A stretch of DNA of 5,958 bases from an uncultured Paracoccaceae bacterium (GTDB lineage: Bacteria > Pseudomonadota > Alphaproteobacteria > Rhodobacterales > Rhodobacteraceae), in NCBI GenBank assembly GCA_938038825.1, contig CALHST010000346.1, positions 1-5,958 of the forward strand, given 5' to 3'. Each line of letters opens with the position of its first letter. The first letter of the stretch is position 1. The translations under genes and the position numbers were made by a program. Below, piece after piece: positions 1 to 5,958 of the stretch. The notes below the pieces were generated by a model. It was given only the letters and a program-made list of their open reading frames with translations. It did no database searches and was not told where the DNA came from.

Positions 1-2132
1 CCAGTTCCGAATTTTGGTTCGTCCGTCATGTCGTCTTCAAAGAAGGTCAGCACTTGTGATGACGGGACCGGGCGGCTGAAGTAATAGCCCTGTACCAATG
101 CAAACCCCATGTCATGCAGATGCAGAAGTTGACCTTCGGTCTCGACCCCCTCAAGCACCAAATCAAACCGCATGGTTTCGCCCAGTGTGCGCAGCGCGCT
201 GATAATGGATTGATCGTCTTTATTTTCTAGAATGTCTTCGATGAAGGATTTGTCGATTTTGACAATGTTTATTGGCAATTCCTTGAGTTGCGTGATCGAT
301 GAATAGCCCGTACCAAAATCATCCAATGCGATGTTGCACCCGGCTGCCCGCAAGGTTTGCAAATGTCTTAGAAACGTTTCTTTGTCATTTCCGAACAGAC
401 AGTTTTCAGTCACTTCGATGGTCAGGCAGGATGGGTCCAGTTTATGTGACTTGAGCCCGTCCAAGATGTGTTGGGCAAAATCTTCGCGTTTCAAATCCCC
501 GTTGACCACATTCAGGGCCACTTTGTTGAACGGCACCCCCATTCGGGTCCAAGTCGCCATATCACGCGCGATTTTGGCGAACATCAGGCGCCCCAGATCA
601 CCGCTGATTTCGGCATCTTGCAGCGCCTCTTCAAACACAAACGGGGTCAAGACGCCCCGCGTGGGATGGTTCCAGCGCGCCAAAGCTTCAAACCCGTCTA
701 CTTCGCCCGTCTTCATGTCCACAATGGGCTGGTAGAATGGTAAGATCTGAGAGCAATCCAAGGCTTGGCGGAATTCCTCGCGCAGGTTCAATCGACGGTC
801 CAGATTTTCCTTCATTTCAGGGGTATAGACACAAATCTCCCCTGCTCGGTTTGGCTTGGCGGCATACAGCGCCAAATCCGCCATCTGCATCAAATCTGAC
901 GTGTTTTGACCATCGCGCGGGAATTGGACAACACCGCCCGAGATCGTGGCCGTGACAGTTTGTTCGCGATGTGGAAGCGGCATACTGACGATCCGGGGCA
1001 AGGATAAATGATCCGTGTGGTCAATATCATAGTTGTTCGCGATCCCCCCAATGACGACGACAAATTCGTCCCCGCCCAATCGGGCCACATACCCATGTTC
1101 AGGGACATGCTGGCGCAACATCTCCGCAAATCGTTGCAACAATCGGTCGCCGACGTCGTGGCCAAAGTAGTCATTCACATCCTTAAAGCCGTTCAAGTCG
1201 AACAAAAACAACAAGGCAGACTCGTTCTTTTCCTGGCAGGCCCACAGGGTGTTCTCCATGGTTTCCTGAAAATTGTTCCGATTGTGCAATTTGGTCAGAA
1301 CGTCGTAATTCGCCAAATAGGCCGCCCGTCGGTCTGCTTCTTGGCGTCGATCCATGATCTGCACATAGCGCAGCGTTGGAAACCCAACCGCCGCCAACAG
1401 CAACAGCAAACTCAGACTGATCCCAGTGATCAAGACAGAGCTGTATTGCGCGCCTTGCTCATCAAGATTGACGAGGACTCGTAAGACATAATGCGCTTTA
1501 CCGTCCGACGACACAGGATGGTAGACAGTTGCAAACGTGTCTGGCAAGAGTTCATCCTGCCCCCGTATGATGCGAATTTCGTCAGAATCTTGAGCCGCCA
1601 GATTTGCAACAAATGCGCGGTCGATTGGAAATTTCCCCGGCCCTGTTGCGGTTGACGGCAGCTCTTTGTGTTTCTTGGTGCCCGTGAACACATGCTCCAA
1701 TCGTTTTTGCGTGACGATGTTTCCGTTCTTTTTTTCTGCGCTGTGATCATGTTCGTGATCGTGTGCATCGTCCGCCCCAAAATTGATAGGCGGCAATCCG
1801 ACCTCTTCCGGGGTCAGGCTGATGTCGCAAAAGCAATGGATATTGATGTAATCAATCTGGAAAATGTGCCCCACGTTGAAAACCCCGGCCAAGAGGCCCT
1901 GGAAATCATCGACTGTGGGGTGCGAGTAAGGATCCACCACCCCGTCCACGCGCACATACCCATCAAGATGGGGCAATTGTTCTTCGATGTAATGGGCCCA
2001 ATCCATCCCTTGGACTTGGGCTTCGCGCTTTAATGCTTGTTCCAGCGCGTTTTGCGCACCCAGATACCCAATGCCGAGCGCAAGCAGACAAAATAGAAAT
2101 GTCGTTGCACAAAATTTCTGAAGCTCGGTCAT
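1..2132 (-). CDS. Membrane-anchored bifunctional GGDEF-EAL cyclic di-GMP enzyme, 3' end beyond window
   Basis: Frame read by hand from the ATG at 2132-2130 down to base 3 without a stop: at least 710 residues, with only the extreme C-terminus missing. Predicted order: TM helix (about 8-26), periplasmic sensor region of about 200 residues (27-229), second TM helix (about 231-252), GGDEF domain (about 268-435), EAL domain (about 447-700). Diguanylate cyclase motifs are intact: DVLTKLHNR (277-285), metal-binding Asp312, FKDVND (316-321) and GGDEF (353-357). The RxxD inhibition site expected at 344-347 reads PEHG, so it is absent. Phosphodiesterase motifs are also intact: QPI (468-470), EAL (482-484), Asn541, Glu573, DDFGTG (604-609), Lys625, EGVET (661-665) and QGY (681-683). 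It should therefore be able both to make and to break down cyclic di-GMP at the inner membrane; net direction cannot be read from sequence. The sensor region carries HCFCD (99-103) and HDHEHDH (124-130). No strong Shine-Dalgarno precedes the ATG; an in-frame GTG seven codons upstream (2153) is an alternative. Confidence 0.93.
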   Translation of the reverse strand, partial: MTELQKFCATTFLFCLLALGIGYLGAQNALEQALKREAQVQGMDWAHYIEEQLPHLDGYVRVDGVVDPYSHPTVDDFQGLLAGVFNVGHIFQIDYINIHCFCDISLTPEEVGLPPINFGADDAHDHEHDHSAEKKNGNIVTQKRLEHVFTGTKKHKELPSTATGPGKFPIDRAFVANLAAQDSDEIRIIRGQDELLPDTFATVYHPVSSDGKAHYVLRVLVNLDEQGAQYSSVLITGISLSLLLLLAAVGFPTLRYVQIMDRRQEADRRAAYLANYDVLTKLHNRNNFQETMENTLWACQEKNESALLFLFDLNGFKDVNDYFGHDVGDRLLQRFAEMLRQHVPEHGYVARLGGDEFVVVIGGIANNYDIDHTDHLSLPRIVSMPLPHREQTVTATISGGVVQFPRDGQNTSDLMQMADLALYAAKPNRAGEICVYTPEMKENLDRRLNLREEFRQALDCSQILPFYQPIVDMKTGEVDGFEALARWNHPTRGVLTPFVFEEALQDAEISGDLGRLMFAKIARDMATWTRMGVPFNKVALNVVNGDLKREDFAQHILDGLKSHKLDPSCLTIEVTENCLFGNDKETFLRHLQTLRAAGCNIALDDFGTGYSSITQLKELPINIVKIDKSFIEDILENKDDQSIISALRTLGETMRFDLVLEGVETEGQLLHLHDMGFALVQGYYFSRPVPSSQVLTFFEDDMTDEPKFGT

Positions 2133-2164
2133 TGCTCGGCACCCATAACTCACAGGGCACAGGC

Positions 2165-2193
2165 ATAAAGATCAGCTGTTAATGTGCGTTCAA
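2165..2193 (-). promoter_or_regulatory. Candidate sigma70-type promoter for the GGDEF-EAL gene
   Basis: On the minus strand, TTGAAC (2193-2188) and CTTTAT (2170-2165) are separated by exactly 17 bases, resembling -35 and -10 boxes. Initiation would fall near 2158, giving a leader of roughly 25 bases before the ATG at 2132. A 7-bp imperfect tandem repeat (CACAGGG/CACAGGC, plus-strand 2151-2164) lies over the predicted start site. The -10 box matches the consensus only moderately, so this is a guess from spacing and position, but it fits a gene separated by 126 bp from its upstream neighbour. Confidence 0.35.
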
Positions 2194-2258
2194 GGAATTG
2201 GGGCGGGACTAAGAAGAATAGCTACACTTACGTTAAATCTTTCCCAATCTCTGGGGGG

Positions 2259-3626
2259 CTACATCGCCTTGACGCGCAGGCCGCCAATTTCGGTTTGGGC
2301 GACGCGCGTGGCGATCAGCAAGGCCAAGGCCCAACCGCTGGTGACGGCAATCGCAATCCCAAGCCACACCCCCCACACGTCCATTCCAAAGACACCAATC
2401 AAGAGCCAAACAAAAAACGCAACGCCGAACCCTTGGCGGTAGATGGAAATCCACAGGGTCCAGACCGGGCGTTTCATGGCCTGCAACAGGGAGTTAATGG
2501 AGAACAGCATCATATAGATGATAAACAAAAAGCTATCGACCCGCAGATAGCTGACGCCCACGTCGATCACGGGCTGATCATTGGTAAACAGGGACATCGC
2601 AAGCCCCCCGCCGAACCACAAAATAGGTGCCGCGCTGATGGTCATCACAAACCCCAACTTCCAGCAAAACCAAAGCGCCTCGCGGACCCGTTCGTGATTA
2701 CCCGCCCCAAAGTTCTGCGCGGCGATGGGCAGTAAAGCCCCGGTCATGCCCAGCACTGGCAGCAGCAAGATTTGTTCAATACGCAGCGCAATCCCATAAG
2801 CGGCGATGGCGTGTTCGCCGAACCCTTTCAGCGCGAACTGGACCACAAAGCCCGATATGAACATGACCACAAACGCCGAAGACGTCGGGATCATTTGCAA
2901 AAAGATCTCTTTATAGGTGGTCGCGTCGGGGGCCAGCTCGGACGGTTGTGCACCTTGAATCACCCGCAGCTTCAATACGGCCCGCAGCACGAACAGCATC
3001 ACACCGGTTTGGGATACCACAGTGGCCAGCGCGATGCCGTTGAACCCCAGACCGGGGATAACACCGGGAACGCCGTACATGAACAAAGGGTTCAATCCGA
3101 TGTTCACAAAGAACGCGGCCATCATGGCGCGTTGCATGGTCACACTGTCCCCATGGGCCTGCAGTATCCCATTGGCGGAATAGGCAATCAAAAAGCCCGG
3201 CAAAGCCGCCAAAAGCCAATAGAAATACCCATTTGCCGCGTCGCGATACCCCCCTGGTTCCGAGACAAGAGAAATCAGCCAAGGGCCTGCGAAATAGCCG
3301 AAAATCATCAGCAATATGGCGGCAGCGATCCCAAAAGACAGCCCTTGCATCGCGGTGCGTCGCGCTGCGGCATCATCTTTTTTGCCGCGCGCATTGCCGA
3401 CAAGGGCGCTCATCGCGGAACCGGTGCCAAAGCCAATCGCCATCATGATAAAGAAAGCCTGAAACCCAATGGCCAGTCCGGCTTGTGCCTCGGTTGACAA
3501 TTGCCCCGCGTAGAAGACATCAACCACGTTATAGAGAGTCGAGAACAACATCCCCATGGCAGCGGGAACCGCCAAAGTACGAAAATGGCCCGAAATCGGT
3601 CCGGTCGTGAGGTCATGGTCGCGCAT
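2259..3626 (-). CDS. MATE-family multidrug/cation antiporter
   Basis: A polytopic inner-membrane protein of 455 residues, the usual length for the MATE family, which exports drugs or toxic metabolites in exchange for Na+ or H+. It has about twelve hydrophobic helices in two related halves. The N-half contains NVVDVFYAG (33-41) and the loop ALVGNARGKKD (74-84); the C-half has the matching element PIAAQNFGAGNHERV (300-314). This internal repeat is typical of NorM/DinF-like members; substrate and coupling ion cannot be assigned. I chose the ATG at 3626 because MRDHDLTTG followed by a hydrophobic stretch is how related proteins usually begin, and AAAGG lies ten bases upstream. A GTG at 3659, preceded by GAG at five bases, would add 11 residues (466 total) and cannot be excluded. 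It follows hisG by 57-90 bases on the same strand, with no clear terminator between, so it may be partly read through from the his genes although no functional link is obvious. The stop is TAG. Confidence 0.92.
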   Translation of the reverse strand: MRDHDLTTGPISGHFRTLAVPAAMGMLFSTLYNVVDVFYAGQLSTEAQAGLAIGFQAFFIMMAIGFGTGSAMSALVGNARGKKDDAAARRTAMQGLSFGIAAAILLMIFGYFAGPWLISLVSEPGGYRDAANGYFYWLLAALPGFLIAYSANGILQAHGDSVTMQRAMMAAFFVNIGLNPLFMYGVPGVIPGLGFNGIALATVVSQTGVMLFVLRAVLKLRVIQGAQPSELAPDATTYKEIFLQMIPTSSAFVVMFISGFVVQFALKGFGEHAIAAYGIALRIEQILLLPVLGMTGALLPIAAQNFGAGNHERVREALWFCWKLGFVMTISAAPILWFGGGLAMSLFTNDQPVIDVGVSYLRVDSFLFIIYMMLFSINSLLQAMKRPVWTLWISIYRQGFGVAFFVWLLIGVFGMDVWGVWLGIAIAVTSGWALALLIATRVAQTEIGGLRVKAM

Positions 3627-3716
3627 GGATGAAGGGCCTTTGATGTCGTGCCTCTTCACCGTTACTCGAAAAGATCAGCGCCCGTCACCCAAAGACTTCG
3701 CAGTTGATGCGCCACG

Positions 3717-4406
3717 TTAGCCCAGCTTTGCCAACAAAGCATCCAAAGCGGCCGCCTCATTGGCGGTCATAGGCGCGGTCTGCGAATGCCACAGTGTCGC
3801 CTGAGACTGCAGGATCAATGCATCGCTGAGAATTTTCAAATGATTGGCCCGCAGGGTTTCACCCGATGATGTGATGTCTGCAATCGCCTCAGCGGTTTCA
3901 TTGGCAACAGTGCCTTCAGTGGCACCTTGGCTGTCCACAAGGGCGTAATCGGCCACACCCGCGTCGCGCAACGCATCGCGCACCAATCGGTGGTATTTTG
4001 TGGCGATCCGCAAGCGATGATTATGTGTTGCACGGAATTGGGCGGCGACTGCGTCCAGATCTTCAAGCGTGTCCACATCGACCCAACTTTGAGGAACAGC
4101 CAGTATCAGATCCGCGTGGCCAAAGCCCATTTCATGGATAGATGCGACCTGCTGACCCCAAAGGGGCAGTTTTTCGCGGATCAGATCTGTGCCGGTGACG
4201 CCCAAGTGCAACCGCCCTTCGGCAAGTTCGCGCGGAACCTCGCCCGCTGACAGCAGAACAAGGGAAACATCCGCGACACCATCAACCCGTCCGGCATATT
4301 CGCGATCTGATCCTGTGCGCGACAACACCACGCCGCGGTCTGCAAACCATTCAAAGGTCTTTTCCATCAAGCGGCCCTTGGAGGGCACTCCCAGTTTTAT
4401 TGTCAT
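3717..4406 (-). CDS. hisG: ATP phosphoribosyltransferase catalytic subunit, short form (HisG-S)
   Basis: Catalyses the first, committed step of histidine synthesis in the cytoplasm: ATP plus PRPP gives phosphoribosyl-ATP. At 229 residues it is the short form, which lacks the C-terminal histidine-binding domain of long HisG (about 300 residues) and needs HisZ for activity and feedback control. Visible motifs: GVPSKGRL near the N-terminus (6-13), GVTGTDL (69-75), ATKYHRL (135-141), GATEGT (161-166) and the PRPP-binding stretch DITSSGETLRANHL (177-190). The ATG start overlaps the hisZ stop in an ATGA arrangement, and GGAG lies eight bases upstream, inside hisZ, so the two subunits are probably translationally coupled, suiting a fixed-stoichiometry complex. 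The stop is TAA. An Ala-rich tail (about 211-229) extends beyond the conserved core. The partner gene next door makes this assignment very secure. Confidence 0.98.
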   Translation of the reverse strand: MTIKLGVPSKGRLMEKTFEWFADRGVVLSRTGSDREYAGRVDGVADVSLVLLSAGEVPRELAEGRLHLGVTGTDLIREKLPLWGQQVASIHEMGFGHADLILAVPQSWVDVDTLEDLDAVAAQFRATHNHRLRIATKYHRLVRDALRDAGVADYALVDSQGATEGTVANETAEAIADITSSGETLRANHLKILSDALILQSQATLWHSQTAPMTANEAAALDALLAKLG

Positions 4407-5488
4407 GGGCGTGTCTCCAACTCCAGCATCAGGCCCGGGCGCAAAACGCCCCCGACGGCTGGAATGGTTTGCCCGTCTCCTAAACGCTGGGTCAACGCAT
4501 CATAACGCCCCCCTGTCGCAATGGCAGGCATATCCGCGTGCTGCTGGGCATAAAACCCAAAGACGAAACCGTCGTAATATTCCATGGACGTGCGGCCATA
4601 GCTGGTTTCAAACATCAAGCTGTCCACCTGCACGCCATGGGACTGCAACGCGTCCATGCGGGCCTTCAATCCAGCTATGGCAACAGTGATCGACGGCATA
4701 TCGCGGCTGAGGTCGTGAAGCTGTTTCAATGCCTCTGGCAATACGGCAGAAATCGCCAGAAGCTGGTCAATTCCGCGCAAAGCGTCATCATCAAACGGCG
4801 GTGTCTTGGTGTCCGCTTTCAAGGCGGCAATGCGCTGTTCAATTTCAGACGTACTGCGTTTGCCACCAAATGCGGAGACCTCGGCAAACGGGTCCGTCGC
4901 CGCCAACAGAACCGCGCGCGCATCAGACATCGGAGTTTTACCAGCGAAGCGATCCAGCAATGCGCGGAACTTCTTGGGGCGCCAGATATGGCGCATCAAA
5001 GCCGCGCGGCGCGCATCGGATGTATCCAAACCCACCACAGCGGCCTTCAACAACCCGATATCCCCGGTCATCGGCGTCACGTCATATGGGGACAAAGCCT
5101 GTTCCATCAGCGCAAACACACCCGCATCGGCAACGGCTGGGTTGGTGCGATCAAAGACTTCGTAACCCACTTGCACGTATTCATTGGGCCGATCCGGGTG
5201 ATCTTCCTGACGGCGAAACACTTCGCCCGCATAGGTATAACGTGCGGGTTCTGCGCCCTCGGCCATGTGCATTTGCACCACGGGCACTGTGAAATCAGGG
5301 CGCAGCATTTGTTCGCCCCGCAAGGCATCGGACGTCACATAAGCCCGGCCGCGGATATCTTCGCCGTACAGATCCAACAGCGTTTCAGCCGGTTGCAACA
5401 AAGGCGGTTCCACCAGCGTCGCACCCGCCTGTTCAAACCGCCGGCGCAGCTCCAACGCTTTGGCATTGGTTTCAGAGCGTGTGGGCAT
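4403..5488 (-). CDS. hisZ: ATP phosphoribosyltransferase regulatory subunit (HisZ)
   Basis: A 361-residue histidyl-tRNA-synthetase-like protein that binds short HisG, is required for its activity and carries histidine feedback inhibition in the hetero-octameric enzyme known from this family. It keeps the class II synthetase core: motif-2-like LRPDFTVPV (62-70) and RYTYAGEVFRRQ (83-94), then EYYDGF (303-308) and ATGGRYDAL (324-332). It lacks the C-terminal anticodon-binding domain seen in the hisS product directly upstream, which is what separates HisZ from a second HisRS. In the HisRS signature LVRGLDYY the catalytic Arg appears to be replaced: the aligned stretch reads RTSMEYY, putting Thr300 at that position by eye. 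The ATG shares one base with the hisS stop (TGATG), with only a weak GAG upstream, so translation is probably coupled to hisS. A reading frame of over 300 codons on the opposite strand is a shadow of this gene. Confidence 0.96.
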   Translation of the reverse strand: MPTRSETNAKALELRRRFEQAGATLVEPPLLQPAETLLDLYGEDIRGRAYVTSDALRGEQMLRPDFTVPVVQMHMAEGAEPARYTYAGEVFRRQEDHPDRPNEYVQVGYEVFDRTNPAVADAGVFALMEQALSPYDVTPMTGDIGLLKAAVVGLDTSDARRAALMRHIWRPKKFRALLDRFAGKTPMSDARAVLLAATDPFAEVSAFGGKRSTSEIEQRIAALKADTKTPPFDDDALRGIDQLLAISAVLPEALKQLHDLSRDMPSITVAIAGLKARMDALQSHGVQVDSLMFETSYGRTSMEYYDGFVFGFYAQQHADMPAIATGGRYDALTQRLGDGQTIPAVGGVLRPGLMLELETRP

Positions 5489-5958
5489 CAGCCATGCTCG
5501 CGCAGGATTTCACGAACCTTTTTCACAAGATGTTCGCGCGGGACTTCGAATTGTGAGGGACGGTCTTTCCACTCTTCAAGGCTGGCTGTTTCGGCAATTT
5601 TCGCGCCTAGAATCAGGTCCTTGATCTGAATCACGCCTTTTTCTTTTTCATCCCCGCCTTCAATGACAGCAATCGGGGAATTGCGGCGATCCGCGTATTT
5701 CAACTGGTTCCCAAAGCTCTTGGGATTGCCTAAATACACTTCGGCACGGATCCCCGCACCGCGCAGTTCCGCCACCATTTTTTGGTAATCCGCCATGCGG
5801 TCGCGATCCATTACGGTCACCACGACGGGGCCATGTGTTTGTGTTTGCGTCTCGCCCTTCATCCGCAGGGCCGCCAGCAACCGATCCACACCGATGGAAA
5901 TGCCTGTGGCTGGAACTTCCTGACCGGTGAACCGTTTCACAAGGTCATCATAGCGCCC
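5488..5958 (-). CDS. hisS: Histidyl-tRNA synthetase, C-terminal part (5' end outside window)
   Basis: The last 156 residues of a class II synthetase that charges tRNA-His. The fragment opens at the right edge with GRYDDL, part of the histidine-binding HisA motif. It continues through motif 3 (GISIGVDRLLAAL, about residues 22-34 of the fragment) and then the anticodon-binding domain, recognisable from VVVTVMDRD, GIRAEVYLG and KSFGNQLKYADRRN, with an Ile/Glu-rich strand segment (IAVIEGGDEKEKG) after it. The presence of the anticodon-binding domain distinguishes it from the adjacent HisZ. The gene ends in TGA, sharing one base with the hisZ start. The catalytic N-terminal portion, promoter and start codon lie to the right of the window. 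The codon at 5940 is an internal GTG, not a start: the frame stays open to the edge. Confidence 0.96.
   Translation of the reverse strand, partial: GRYDDLVKRFTGQEVPATGISIGVDRLLAALRMKGETQTQTHGPVVVTVMDRDRMADYQKMVAELRGAGIRAEVYLGNPKSFGNQLKYADRRNSPIAVIEGGDEKEKGVIQIKDLILGAKIAETASLEEWKDRPSQFEVPREHLVKKVREILREHG

Noticed and set aside
1729..1735. A run of seven A on the coding strand just after the His-rich loop codons, a possible slippage site or phase-variation tract.
   Set aside because: Seven bases is short for phase variation, the shifted frames give no sensible product, and no stimulatory structure is evident.
1008..2033. Several plus- and minus-strand frames of 100-160 codons inside the GGDEF-EAL region.
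   Set aside because: They overlap an unbroken coding frame with clear GGDEF and EAL motifs and encode no recognisable domains; they are shadows of that gene.
1963..2166. A 67-codon minus-strand frame starting with ATG at 2166, upstream of the GGDEF-EAL start.
   Set aside because: It runs in another frame through the TM1 coding region, and its ATG overlaps the candidate -10 box; no family resemblance or ribosome-binding site.
2233..2256. A possible terminator after the MATE gene (CCCA/TGGG stem with a five-base loop on the minus strand).
   Set aside because: Only four paired bases and no run of U follows, so it is too weak to call.
3660..3716. A possible promoter or terminator between hisG and the MATE gene.
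   Set aside because: No stem-loop of useful length and no -35/-10 pair with acceptable spacing was found; TTGGGT has no good -10 partner.
4538..5629. A 363-codon open frame on the plus strand opposite hisZ and the end of hisS.
   Set aside because: It is antisense to well-recognised genes, its product is rich in His, Arg and Gln with no family resemblance, and long antisense frames are common opposite coding sequence of this composition.

Overview
The window looks like chromosomal DNA from an alphaproteobacterium, most likely a member of the Rhodobacterales (Roseobacter group). The reasons are the gene order hisS-hisZ-hisG, the short regulatory-subunit-dependent form of HisG, moderate GC content and the style of the proteins. 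The genus cannot be fixed from the sequence alone. All five genes I can support lie on the minus strand, so transcription runs from the right edge to the left edge.

Region by region, in the direction of transcription: (1) 5958-5488 is the 3' end of hisS (histidyl-tRNA synthetase), entering from the right edge. (2) 5488-4403 is hisZ, the synthetase-like regulatory subunit of ATP phosphoribosyltransferase; its ATG shares one base with the hisS stop. (3) 4406-3717 is hisG, the short catalytic subunit, overlapping hisZ by four bases. These three form a tightly packed unit that links histidine synthesis to histidine charging of tRNA. (4) After a short gap, 3626-2259 (possibly starting at 3659) encodes a MATE-family multidrug/sodium antiporter. 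(5) After a 126-bp gap holding a plausible promoter, 2132-1 encodes a membrane-anchored GGDEF-EAL protein for cyclic di-GMP turnover, which runs off the left edge still in frame. It has no stop codon inside the window, so a search for complete start-to-stop reading frames would miss it. I found it by translating the minus strand by hand.

The histidine genes are conventional. The part that most deserves a second look is the cyclic di-GMP protein. Both of its catalytic domains carry intact motifs, the product-inhibition site is absent, and its predicted periplasmic sensor region holds an alternating His-acid cluster (HDHEHDH) and a nearby HCFCD motif, which together suggest a metal- or redox-responsive input. 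I saw no RNA genes, mobile elements, CRISPR arrays or large repeats.
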